64,000 nucleotides of DNA from Massilia sp. PDC64 (GTDB lineage: Bacteria > Pseudomonadota > Gammaproteobacteria > Burkholderiales > Burkholderiaceae_D), in the NCBI RefSeq assembly GCF_900101265.1, contig NZ_FMZS01000007.1, forward strand, positions 186,001-250,000, in the 5' to 3' direction. This document shows positions 35,921 to 44,268 of this stretch, piece by piece (within the stretch, counting starts at the first letter, position 1; each line of letters starts with the position of its first letter). The notes under the pieces are model-generated. The model made no database searches. It worked only from the letters and a program-made list of their open reading frames with translations, and was not told the origin of the DNA. The position numbers were made by a program, and so were the translations under genes.

Positions 35921-36013
35921 GGTCGGCTCCTGGTTCGATGAGCTCATCATAGATTTCACGCTCGCCGAAAAATAGCGGCAGAATACGAAATCATTGTTTC
36001 CAAAAAGCGCAAG

Positions 36014-36916
36014 ATGGACACGCTCGCCAACAACTTCCCTGCCCTCGTCGCGTTTGCCCGGATCGTCTCGGCCGGCAGCCTGTCGGCCGCCGCGCGCGAG
36101 CTGGACGTGCCCGTGTCCGTCGTCAGCAAGCGTTTATCTCTGCTGGAAGCGAGCCTGGGCATGCGCCTGCTGCAGCGCACGACGCGGCGCCAGACGCTGA
36201 CGGACGAAGGCCGGCTGTTCCACGCGCGCGTGCTGCGCATCCTGGACGAAGTCGAGCAGGCCGAAGCCCTGCTCGCGCAGCGCCGCGACGGCGTGCACGG
36301 GCTGCTGCGCATCACGGCGCCGGGCGAGTTCGGACGGCGCTGGCTGGCGCCCATCGCGGCCGCGTTCCAGGAGCTGCACCCGCAGGTGACGATCCAGCTG
36401 GAGCTCCTGGACACCATCGTCGACCTGCTCGACACCGGCATTGATCTCGGCATCCGCTACGGTGCGCTGGCCGATTCCTCGCTCGTCGCGCGCGAGCTGG
36501 CGCCGAACTACCGCGTGCTGTGCGCGTCGCCGGCGTACCTGCAGCGCCACGGCGAACCGCGCACGCCGGCCGAACTGGCGGGCCACCGCTGCATCGTGAT
36601 CGGCGATCAACGCCGCACGGACTGGAAATTCGATGGCGACGAGACGGCGCCCGTGCGCGTGGACGCTACGTTCCTCACGAACGACGGCGGCGCCGCGCAG
36701 CAACTGGCGCTGGCCGGCAGCGGCATCGCGCTGAAATCGATCTGGGACGTGGGCGACGACCTGGAGGCCGGTCGCTTGCGGCGCGTGCTGCCCAATCACG
36801 CGATGGCGGCGGCGCCGCTGCATGCGGTGTATCCGCACCAGCGGAACCTGGCGCCAAGGGTGCGGGTGTTCGTGGGCTACCTGAAGGAGCGGTTGCAGGC
36901 CGCGTGGCGGTGGTAG
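36014..36916 (+). CDS. LysR-family transcriptional regulator
   Basis: 300-aa LysR regulator: HTH LSAAARELDVPVSVVSKRLSLLE, effector domain from about 90 (LLRITAPGEFGRRWLAPIAAAFQ). Divergent from the SnoaL-like/SDR pair. The gap contains TACGAAATCATTGTTTC, which resembles the LysR-gene promoter at 28.3 kb (TACGAAATCAATTTC). Starts at ATG 36014 (MDTLANNFPALVAFARIV). Confidence 0.88.
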   Translation: MDTLANNFPALVAFARIVSAGSLSAAARELDVPVSVVSKRLSLLEASLGMRLLQRTTRRQTLTDEGRLFHARVLRILDEVEQAEALLAQRRDGVHGLLRITAPGEFGRRWLAPIAAAFQELHPQVTIQLELLDTIVDLLDTGIDLGIRYGALADSSLVARELAPNYRVLCASPAYLQRHGEPRTPAELAGHRCIVIGDQRRTDWKFDGDETAPVRVDATFLTNDGGAAQQLALAGSGIALKSIWDVGDDLEAGRLRRVLPNHAMAAAPLHAVYPHQRNLAPRVRVFVGYLKERLQAAWRW

Positions 36917-36919
36917 CCG

Positions 36920-37960
36920 TCAGCTGACGGCTGCCTCCAGCAACGTCACCGTGCGCGCTTCCGTATCGAGCCTGCCTTTAATCCCGACGGGCATCGTGAA
37001 CTGGTTGCGGATATGCCCGAACGAATACCCCGTCACGGCCGGCACGCGCAACGGCTGCAGGTGGACATCGAAGGTCTCGTCCAGGGTCAGCGATGGCCCG
37101 TCGCCCTGCGGCCCGCAGTTCTCGCAGATGCCGATCATGATTGCGGCCGCTTTATCGAAACCGACGGCGAGATCGAGCTGCGTCATCCAGCGGTCGATGC
37201 GGTACGGTTCCTCGTTCACCTCTTCGAGGAACAGCAGGCCGCCCGTGAAATCCGCCGCATACGGCGTGCCGGCCAGCGCGCTCACGAGCGACAGATTGCC
37301 CCCGATGAGCGGACCTTCGGCCACGCCCCCGTGTACCGTGCGCGTCGCGTACCATGGTTCTTCCAGCGCGCGGCGGTCGTTCTCCGCCGACATCGGGATC
37401 GTGTAGGCGTCTCTCGGCTCCATCAGCACGGCCAGCAGGTGCTCGGTCGAATAGGCCGACGGCGTGCTCGATGCGACCGGGCCATGGAACGTCACGAGGC
37501 CCGCGTGGCGGTGGATGGCGAGGTGCAGCGCCGTGATGTCGGAATAGCCCAGCAGGACCTTCGGGTGCGTGCGGATCAGGCGATAGTCCAGGTGCCGCAG
37601 CAGGGAGATGCAGCCGGAGCCGCCGCGGATCGCCCAGATGGCTTTCACGTCCGGGTCGCGGAACATCGCATGCAGGTCGGCGATGCGCGCCGCGACCGTG
37701 CCGCCGTAGTTGCCCCAGACCTCGCGCAGGTAATTTCCCTGCTTGACGCGGAAGCCCAGTGCCTCGATGTGCTGGACCGCTTTCTCGATGGACGCATCGC
37801 TCGTGTAGCCGCCCGGCGCGACGAGGCCGACGACGTCGCCGCGGCGCAGGCGCGGTGGTTTGATCAGTGGTGTCATGGTTTTCGATGCGGACCGCGCAGG
37901 CGTGAAAGGTAACAGCAGCGCCGCCGCCATCATCGCGTTGAATCTGCGCCTGCCGTTCAT
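36920..37960 (-). CDS. LD-carboxypeptidase (muramoyltetrapeptide carboxypeptidase, S66)
   Basis: 346-aa S66-family LD-carboxypeptidase, removing the terminal D-Ala from murein tetrapeptides. Core motifs: VGLVAPGGYTSDASI, catalytic Ser region IWAIRGGSGCISLLRHLDY, KVLLGYSDITALHLAIH, and the C-terminal Glu/His part LLFLEEVNEEPYRIDR and GYSFGHIRNQFTMPVGI. Unlike the cytoplasmic E. coli enzyme it has an N-terminal arginine-rich leader (MNGRRRFNAMMAAALLLPFTPARSA), suggesting export. It follows a TonB-receptor gene on the same strand beyond a terminator. Fits peptidoglycan turnover seen nearby. Confidence 0.9.
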   Translation of the reverse strand: MNGRRRFNAMMAAALLLPFTPARSASKTMTPLIKPPRLRRGDVVGLVAPGGYTSDASIEKAVQHIEALGFRVKQGNYLREVWGNYGGTVAARIADLHAMFRDPDVKAIWAIRGGSGCISLLRHLDYRLIRTHPKVLLGYSDITALHLAIHRHAGLVTFHGPVASSTPSAYSTEHLLAVLMEPRDAYTIPMSAENDRRALEEPWYATRTVHGGVAEGPLIGGNLSLVSALAGTPYAADFTGGLLFLEEVNEEPYRIDRWMTQLDLAVGFDKAAAIMIGICENCGPQGDGPSLTLDETFDVHLQPLRVPAVTGYSFGHIRNQFTMPVGIKGRLDTEARTVTLLEAAVS

Positions 37961-37974
37961 GGGATGAGGTTCAA

Positions 37975-38024
37975 GTAAAACGGCCCGCGCCGCGGAAGCT
38001 TGTGGCTTCCATGGACGCGGGCCG
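37975..38024 (-). terminator. Intrinsic terminator of the TonB-receptor gene
   Basis: On the minus strand, 9-bp stem CGGCCCGCG (38016-38024 side) with CGCGGGCCG (37981-37989 side) around a 26-nt loop that itself can fold (GGAAGC/GCTTCC), followed by TTTTACTTG. It lies 30 bp after the receptor stop and separates it from the carboxypeptidase gene. Confidence 0.8.
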
Positions 38025-38054
38025 CAGTAGTGCCAAGGATACAGGCAATACCGG

Positions 38055-40817
38055 TTAGAAGAAGCGGTACTTGACGTCGAAGCTCAGCGAGCGGCCGCGC
38101 GGGTCGGCCACGCGCGGATCCCAGCCGGCGCCCACGACTTCGTCCACGTTGTGCGCCGTGAACGGCGGGTCGCGGTCGAACAGGTTCTGGATGCCGACGG
38201 TGATCGTCGTGTTCTTGAGGCCCGTGTACGTCGTCGACAGGCCCCACGTCGTGTAGCTGGACACGCGCGGATTGAAGCCGGCCGGCGGCGTGCCCTTGCC
38301 GCCGTTCGGCACCTGGTCCTTGTAGCCGTCGCGGTACAGGTTACTGAGCAGGAAGCTCCACGGGCCCTTGGCCACGCTGAACGTGGCGTTGTGCTTCCAG
38401 CGCAGGTACAGGTCGCGCGTGTAGAAGTTGCCGACGTATTCGATGTACGGCTGGCCCTCGAACTCGGCGAACTGGTAGCTCTGCGTCCAGGTGCCGTCGA
38501 GGGTCGCGTTCCAGCGCCAGCCGTCCGGCAGGTTGCCGCGGCCGCGCAGGCCCACGTCGGCGCCGCGCGTCTTGAGGCCGGCCGCGTTGATCCAGCCCGC
38601 GTCGACGTAGTCGATGGTGCCGTCCGGGTTGCGGTGGATGTACTCGGCCAGCGAGGCCGCGTTGGCCAGCACGACCTGCGGGGTGCGGTTCAGGATGCGG
38701 TCCTTGACGTTGATCGCCCAGTAGTCGACCGACGCCGAGAAGTTTGCGTTCGGCTCGATGATGAAGCCCAGCGTGCCCTGCTTCGACGTCTCCGGACGCA
38801 GGTTCGGATTGCCGCCGCTGAAGTAGTTCAGGCGCTCGATCGCGCAGTAGCGCGGGTCGCCCTGGTGGGCGGCGCAGCCGACCGGGTCGCTCACGCCGTT
38901 CGGCAGTTCCTGGTCCAGGCGGCCCGAATAGAGCTGGGCGAAGCTCGGCGCCAGGAAGCCTTTGTTTGCCGAGCCACGCAGCATCAGCCAGCTGGTGGGA
39001 CGGTAGCTGAACGCGATCTTCGGATTCGTCGTCGCGCCGATCAGGCTGTAGTCGTCGCGGCGCAGCGCCAGCTGCAGTTCCAGGTTCTTCATGACCGGGA
39101 CCACGAGTTCGGTGTAGATCGCCTTGACGTTGCGGTTGACCGTGTCCTGGTTCGCATTGCCCGGCGCCAGCAGGATCTTGGTTGCGTCGACGTCCTGCGC
39201 GAAGCCGTAGCCTTCGCGGCGCAGGTCGGTGCCGATCGCGCCCTGCAGCGGGCCGGCCGGCAGTTGCCAGATCTCGCCCGAGATCGATGCGTTGAACTGC
39301 GTGAGCGTCGTCTTGCCGTGCTGGAGGCGGCCATAGAACTTGGTCGCTTCCAGCGCCTGCATCGCGGCGGCGCTCTGGCCCTGCGACGGCGCGGCGAACG
39401 GGTTCACGACGCCGCTGCCCAGTACCTGGTACAGCGCGCTCGTCCAGGCGTAGCCGTCGACGAGGTCCGTCTTCGTGTGGCTCTCGCTGTGCGACAGGTC
39501 GATCTTGTAGTCCCACTTGCCCGCGAGCGTGCCCTCGGCACCCGTCATCAGGCGCACGGTGTCGGTCGTGTAGTTCTGCGTGCGGTTACCCAGCGGCCAG
39601 GCGCGCCATTTGTAGATGATCGGCTTCGTCTTGTCGAACGTGGAGATGTATTGCGACAGGTCCTGGTAGTACGGGCCGCCCACCGGATACGCGTTGCCGT
39701 TCGCGAGCGACGTGGAGATCTGCGTCGGCGTCAGGATCGCCAGCGAATTCGTGTGCGCGGCGACCGCTTCCGCGAACACGCGGTGCTCCGGCGTGACCTG
39801 GAACGTGGCGCGGGCGACGCCGTTCGTGCGCTCCGTCGGCAGCTGCATCACGTAGTCGCCGCCGTAGTCGTACGTGCAGGAATACTTCGTGCGCAGCGGC
39901 GACGTCACGTCGCGCCACAGGTCGGTGACGTACTGGTTCATGCCCGTCACGCTGTCGCACTTGCCTTGCAGGGAGAGGAGGCCCGCCTGCAGGTATTTGG
40001 TCGGATCGCCCGGCATCTGGAAGCTCGAACCGAGCGCGGTGCCGGCACCCGTCAGCTGGTTGGCGACGGGGGTGCCGGTGGTGTCCGGCGACAGGCCGCG
40101 CGCCGGCTGGTAGCCGTTCGCGAAGGAGCGCTGGCGCGAATCGAGTTCGTTGTTCCTGTCGTAGCCGATCGCCGCCATGATGTTGAAGCGGTCGGTGTCC
40201 AGGTTGCCGTGGCCGGCCACGACCTGCAGCCGGCGGGTGGCGCCGCCGCCATGTTCCGTCCAGTTGCCGGTGGCATTCGCCTGCAGGCCTTCGAAATTCG
40301 TCTTGAGAATGAAGTTGATGACGCCGCCGACGGCATCCGTGCCGTAGATCGCGGATGCGCCATCCTTCAGCACTTCGATGCGGGCGACGGCCGCCAGCGG
40401 GATCGTGTTCAGGTCGACCGCCTTGCCGGACAGGCCATAGCCGGAGATGCGGCGGCCGTTGATCAGCACGAGCGTACCGGTCGGGCCCAGGCCACGCAGC
40501 GAGGCGAACGAGCCGCCGCCGCTCACGCGGTCGGCATCCGCGCCGAATACGTTATTACCTGAAGTCATGTTGTCCGCGCCCGTGCCGTTGGCCGAAATCA
40601 GGCGCATCAGCTGTTCCGCGTTCGTGATGCCCTGCTTGTCCAACTGGTCCAGCGTGATCGTCTGCACCGGCAGCGCGCCTTCGGTGGCGATGCGCTTGAT
40701 GCTCGAACCCGTGATCTCGACGCGTGCGATCGGTTTATCGGACTGCGCCTGCTGCGCGACCGCCGGGGCGGCGGCGCCAATCAGGGCGATCATGTACGCT
40801 AGCTTTTTCAACTTCAC
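38055..40817 (-). CDS. TonB-dependent outer-membrane receptor
   Basis: 920-aa TonB-dependent receptor. Signal peptide VKLKKLAYMIALIGAAAPAVAQQ, TonB-box-like start of the mature chain (PIARVEITGSSIKRIATEGALPVQ), plug domain (about 45-170, ALRGLGPTGTLVLINGRRI-like), then a long beta-barrel ending in aromatic FDVKYRFF. I chose a GTG start at 40817: AAGGAG lies 6 bp upstream and the signal peptide begins exactly there, whereas the upstream ATG codons give a non-signal leader. The sequence resembles the peptide/oligomer-uptake type common in Xanthomonas and Massilia. An oligopeptide-binding protein gene lies 180 bp upstream on the same strand. Confidence 0.92.
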   Translation of the reverse strand: MKLKKLAYMIALIGAAAPAVAQQAQSDKPIARVEITGSSIKRIATEGALPVQTITLDQLDKQGITNAEQLMRLISANGTGADNMTSGNNVFGADADRVSGGGSFASLRGLGPTGTLVLINGRRISGYGLSGKAVDLNTIPLAAVARIEVLKDGASAIYGTDAVGGVINFILKTNFEGLQANATGNWTEHGGGATRRLQVVAGHGNLDTDRFNIMAAIGYDRNNELDSRQRSFANGYQPARGLSPDTTGTPVANQLTGAGTALGSSFQMPGDPTKYLQAGLLSLQGKCDSVTGMNQYVTDLWRDVTSPLRTKYSCTYDYGGDYVMQLPTERTNGVARATFQVTPEHRVFAEAVAAHTNSLAILTPTQISTSLANGNAYPVGGPYYQDLSQYISTFDKTKPIIYKWRAWPLGNRTQNYTTDTVRLMTGAEGTLAGKWDYKIDLSHSESHTKTDLVDGYAWTSALYQVLGSGVVNPFAAPSQGQSAAAMQALEATKFYGRLQHGKTTLTQFNASISGEIWQLPAGPLQGAIGTDLRREGYGFAQDVDATKILLAPGNANQDTVNRNVKAIYTELVVPVMKNLELQLALRRDDYSLIGATTNPKIAFSYRPTSWLMLRGSANKGFLAPSFAQLYSGRLDQELPNGVSDPVGCAAHQGDPRYCAIERLNYFSGGNPNLRPETSKQGTLGFIIEPNANFSASVDYWAINVKDRILNRTPQVVLANAASLAEYIHRNPDGTIDYVDAGWINAAGLKTRGADVGLRGRGNLPDGWRWNATLDGTWTQSYQFAEFEGQPYIEYVGNFYTRDLYLRWKHNATFSVAKGPWSFLLSNLYRDGYKDQVPNGGKGTPPAGFNPRVSSYTTWGLSTTYTGLKNTTITVGIQNLFDRDPPFTAHNVDEVVGAGWDPRVADPRGRSLSFDVKYRFF

Positions 40818-40997
40818 GGGGTTCTCCTTGGGTAACGCGGTGACGATGCTCGGGGCTCTTTTAATACCGGTGTAATGTCTTTGCATTACGATATGTGATT
40901 CAAAGGTAAGCGCACTAGCGCGCACCCATCCAATGAAAATTCCGGCGCTGACTATAACTGCAGGGAATATTTCACACAGTCAATCTAGCAAAAACTA

Positions 40998-42800
40998 TCA
41001 CTTCCCTCTTGCAGCACGTGTCCTTTCCGCAACATCGACATCCAGATAACGCCATTGCGTGAATTCGACGGGGTGGCGTTTGTAGTTTTTGAGCCACGGT
41101 TGCCGGATATCGGCCGAGAGCACGTGCGTCAGCGGCACCCAGGGGTTGTAGGCGTGGATCAGCTGGTTCATCTCGAAGTACAGCTTCTGGCGCTCGGGCC
41201 CATCCTTGAGCGCGTGCGCCTGCTCGTACCGTTCGTTATAGGCCGGCAGGTTGAAACGGGCGTAGTTGGCGCGGCCCGCGTTCGGGCCGTACAGCAGCTG
41301 ATAAAAATTGTCGCCGTCGGGGAAGTCGGCGATCCAGTTACTCTCGAACATCTGCACCTTGCCGAGGCGGGATGCCTTGATGATCTCCGTCTTTTTATCG
41401 GACTTGAAGACGACGCGCAGGCCGACGGCGTTCAGGCATTTACGCCACAGTTCGTCGCGCAGGCGGCCACCGACCGTCGCTTCGCTGCTCATCTGCAGCG
41501 TAAGCGGTTCGGTGCCACCGCCCTGCTTCGGCTGGCGCCTGAATCCATCGGGGTCGCGCTTGTCGTAGCCGAAGCGGTCGAGCAGGGCGTTCGCCATCGC
41601 CGGGTCGTACGGGACGGGGCTGCGGTAATTCGGGTCATAGCCCAGCACGCCCGGCGGCAGCGGCGACTCGGCCTTGATCGCAAATCCTTGCTTCAGCAGG
41701 GCGATGTCTTCGGCGCTGTTGTAGCTGAGCGAAATCGCGCGGCGCAGCGCCACCCGCTCCTTCGAATAGCCGCCGAGGACCGGATCCTCCATGTTCATCC
41801 ACATGTAGTAGGTCTGCAGCACGGGAAAGCGATAGAGCTGCATGCCGCGCGCGGCCAGTTCCGGCTTCAGCTTGCCGCCCTTGATGACCATGTCCGTCAT
41901 CGATTCCGGCACCTGCTCCAGGTAGTCGTATTCGCCGTTCAGGAAGCCCAGCATGCGGCCCTGGAATTCCTCCGCGATCTTGATGTCGACCTTGTCCACG
42001 CGCGGCAGCTTCTGCCCTTCGAGCGTGCGTGCGATGGCGCGATCTGACGGATCGGCCGCCGGGTCCGTCGCCACGCTGGAGTGGAACACGGACGTCGACG
42101 CGGGATTTGCGACGAGCACGATGCGGTCGCTGCGCTTCCAGTCCCCCAGCATGAACGGCCCGGTCCCGACGGGGTGGTTGCCGGCCTGGCCCGGGTACGC
42201 CTCGATCACCTCGCGCGCGACGACTCCCGTCGCTGGGGTGGCCAAATAAAACAGGAAATTGTTGTCCGGCTCGGACAGGCGGATGCGCAGCGTGTACCGG
42301 TCGAGCGCCTGCAGGCCCGGGATGCTGGTGCCATAGCTGAAATGATCCTTCCATGCCGCGTCGCCCAGCAGTTTTCCTTCGAACATGAACGACCACGGCG
42401 ATTTCAACGTCGGGTCGTACAGGCGCTGGATGCTGTAGACGTAGTCGGCCGCCGTCACCTCGCGCGGCGGGCCCTTGAACGCCGGATCGGGCGTGAACCG
42501 CATGCCGGGGCGGATGTGGAACGTGTACGTCAGGCCATCGGCGGAGATCTCGGGCAAGTCTTTCGCGCCATTGCCCTGCAGTTTGACGGGACGCGCCAGG
42601 TAGTCGTAACGCAGCAGCGGGTCGAACAGGTTTTCCAGCAGGGACAACGTGGCGATGTCGGACGCGACGGCCGGGTCCATGCCCGTCTCGCTCGTCGACA
42701 GGAACATGTGCAGGACTTTTTGTTCCGCCCCTTGCGCGGCGGCCAGTGGAGCGAGAGCGGTGAACAGCAGGGAGGCGAGGAAGGAGCGGCGAGTCGGCAT
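40998..42800 (-). CDS. ABC-type peptide-binding protein (SBP family 5)
   Basis: 600-aa periplasmic solute-binding protein of the DppA/OppA class. Signal peptide MPTRRSFLASLLFTALAPLAAAQG; family-5 pattern LLENLFDPLLRYDY, LTYTFHIRPGMRFTPDPAFKG, VTAADYVYSIQRLYDP, and a C-terminal lobe with FESNWIADFPDGDNFYQLLYGP. No permease or ATPase genes are adjacent, so it either serves a transporter encoded elsewhere (as MppA does for Opp) or is part of the TonB-receptor/LD-carboxypeptidase group. Ligand unknown; peptides, perhaps murein peptides, are inferred. Confidence 0.9.
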   Translation of the reverse strand: MPTRRSFLASLLFTALAPLAAAQGAEQKVLHMFLSTSETGMDPAVASDIATLSLLENLFDPLLRYDYLARPVKLQGNGAKDLPEISADGLTYTFHIRPGMRFTPDPAFKGPPREVTAADYVYSIQRLYDPTLKSPWSFMFEGKLLGDAAWKDHFSYGTSIPGLQALDRYTLRIRLSEPDNNFLFYLATPATGVVAREVIEAYPGQAGNHPVGTGPFMLGDWKRSDRIVLVANPASTSVFHSSVATDPAADPSDRAIARTLEGQKLPRVDKVDIKIAEEFQGRMLGFLNGEYDYLEQVPESMTDMVIKGGKLKPELAARGMQLYRFPVLQTYYMWMNMEDPVLGGYSKERVALRRAISLSYNSAEDIALLKQGFAIKAESPLPPGVLGYDPNYRSPVPYDPAMANALLDRFGYDKRDPDGFRRQPKQGGGTEPLTLQMSSEATVGGRLRDELWRKCLNAVGLRVVFKSDKKTEIIKASRLGKVQMFESNWIADFPDGDNFYQLLYGPNAGRANYARFNLPAYNERYEQAHALKDGPERQKLYFEMNQLIHAYNPWVPLTHVLSADIRQPWLKNYKRHPVEFTQWRYLDVDVAERTRAARGK

Positions 42801-43008
42801 GGCGGGGTCCTGGAAGCGTTGCGTATCATAGGCTCAGGCCTTGGGCGCAAGCAATACGCCATGCGATGACAGAACGCCAAGCTTCCCAGTGGCGCATAAC
42901 TTTTTTACATATCCCCGGCCCATTCTTTCATCAGTGCAGCTTGCTCAGCGCCTATACTCTCCGCTGCACAATCGAGCTCAGGCAAAACTTGCCTGCATCT
43001 ACGACACC

Positions 43009-44247
43009 ATGGCTTTAAATTACATCTGGATCGGCTTCTTCCTCGTCGGCTTTATTGCGGCTTTAGCCCAATGGATCTTCCTCGGGGATACCGAAATCTT
43101 CAAGCGCATCATCGACGGCACATTCGACGCCGCCAAGATGGGCGTGATGGACATCGCCCTGCCGCTGGCCGGCGTCATGACGCTGTGGCTCGGCATCATG
43201 AACATCGGCGAAAAGGCGGGCGCCGTCGGCTGGCTGGCGAAGATCATCTCGCCCTTCTTTTCGCGCATCTTCCCGGAAGTGCCGAAGGACCACCCGGCCA
43301 CGGGCCACATGGTGATGAATTTTTCCGCCAACCTGCTGGGCCTGGACAATGCCGCGACGCCGTTCGGCCTGAAGGCGATGGAAAGCCTGCAGACGCTGAA
43401 CCCGAACAAGGACACGGCGAGCAACGCGCAGATCATGTTCCTCGTGCTGCACACGTCGGGCCTCACCCTGATCCCGCTCGCGATCATGGCGCAGCGCGCG
43501 ATCCTCGGCGCGAAAGACCCGTCCGACATCTTCATCCCGTGCATGATCGCGACCTATGTCGCCACGGTCGCGGGCATCATCGCCGTGTCGATCCGCCAGC
43601 GCATCAACCTGCTGAACGGCGTCGTGCTGGGCTGGCTGGGCGGCATGACGGCCGCGATCGCCGCGCTGATCTGGTACTTCACGCAATACCTCACGAAACC
43701 GGAAATCGAGACCGTCTCCAAGGTCGCGAGCAACCTGATCCTGTTCTCCATCATCGTCGTGTTCATCGTGGGCGCGATGATCAAGCGCGTGAACGTGTAC
43801 GAAGCGTTCATCGAAGGGGCGAAAGGCGGCATCCAGACGTCGCTCACGATCATCCCCTACCTCGTCGGCATGCTTGTCGCCATTTCCGTGATCCGCAATG
43901 CGGGCGTGCTCGGCTTTGTCGTGCAGGGCCTGGAATGGCTCATCCGCCTGGCCGGCCTCGACACCGCGTTCACGCCCGCCCTGCCCACCGCGCTGATGAA
44001 GCCGTTGTCCGGCAGCGGGTCGCGCGCGCTGATGATCGACGCCATGAAGACCTATGGCGTGGATTCGTTCGTCGGCCGCCTGGCCTGCATCTTCCAGGGC
44101 TCGGCGGACACCACGTTCTACATCGTCGCGCTGTACTTCGGCTCCGTCGGCGTGCGCAAGACGCGCTACGCGATTTCCTGCGGGCTGATCGCCGACCTGG
44201 CCGGCATCATCGCGGCCATCTCGGTGGCTTACGTGTTCTTCGGATAA
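43009..44247 (+). CDS. Fused SpmA-SpmB nucleoside-recognition membrane protein
   Basis: 412-aa polytopic membrane protein. The N-terminal half (MALNYIWIGFFLVGFIAA..., residues 1-200, with NIGEKAGAVGWLAKIISPFFSRIFPEVP and MNFSANLLGLDNAATPFG) matches SpmA; the C-terminal half (about 215-412, YEAFIEGAKGGIQTSLTIIPYLVGMLVAISVIRNAG, PLSGSGSRALMIDAMKTYG) matches SpmB. In Bacillus the two are separate spore-maturation genes; in Gram-negatives they occur fused. About eight hydrophobic segments. It sits 21 bp before dacB, the same linkage as spmAB with dacB in Bacillus. Function in a non-sporulator is unknown. Confidence 0.88.
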   Translation: MALNYIWIGFFLVGFIAALAQWIFLGDTEIFKRIIDGTFDAAKMGVMDIALPLAGVMTLWLGIMNIGEKAGAVGWLAKIISPFFSRIFPEVPKDHPATGHMVMNFSANLLGLDNAATPFGLKAMESLQTLNPNKDTASNAQIMFLVLHTSGLTLIPLAIMAQRAILGAKDPSDIFIPCMIATYVATVAGIIAVSIRQRINLLNGVVLGWLGGMTAAIAALIWYFTQYLTKPEIETVSKVASNLILFSIIVVFIVGAMIKRVNVYEAFIEGAKGGIQTSLTIIPYLVGMLVAISVIRNAGVLGFVVQGLEWLIRLAGLDTAFTPALPTALMKPLSGSGSRALMIDAMKTYGVDSFVGRLACIFQGSADTTFYIVALYFGSVGVRKTRYAISCGLIADLAGIIAAISVAYVFFG

Positions 44248-44268
44248 TCCGTTTTGACAAGGACAGGC

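Noticed and set aside
38151..40562. 803-codon open frame opposite the TonB receptor
   Set aside because: Composition is shadow-like; the receptor on the minus strand has signal peptide, plug and barrel.
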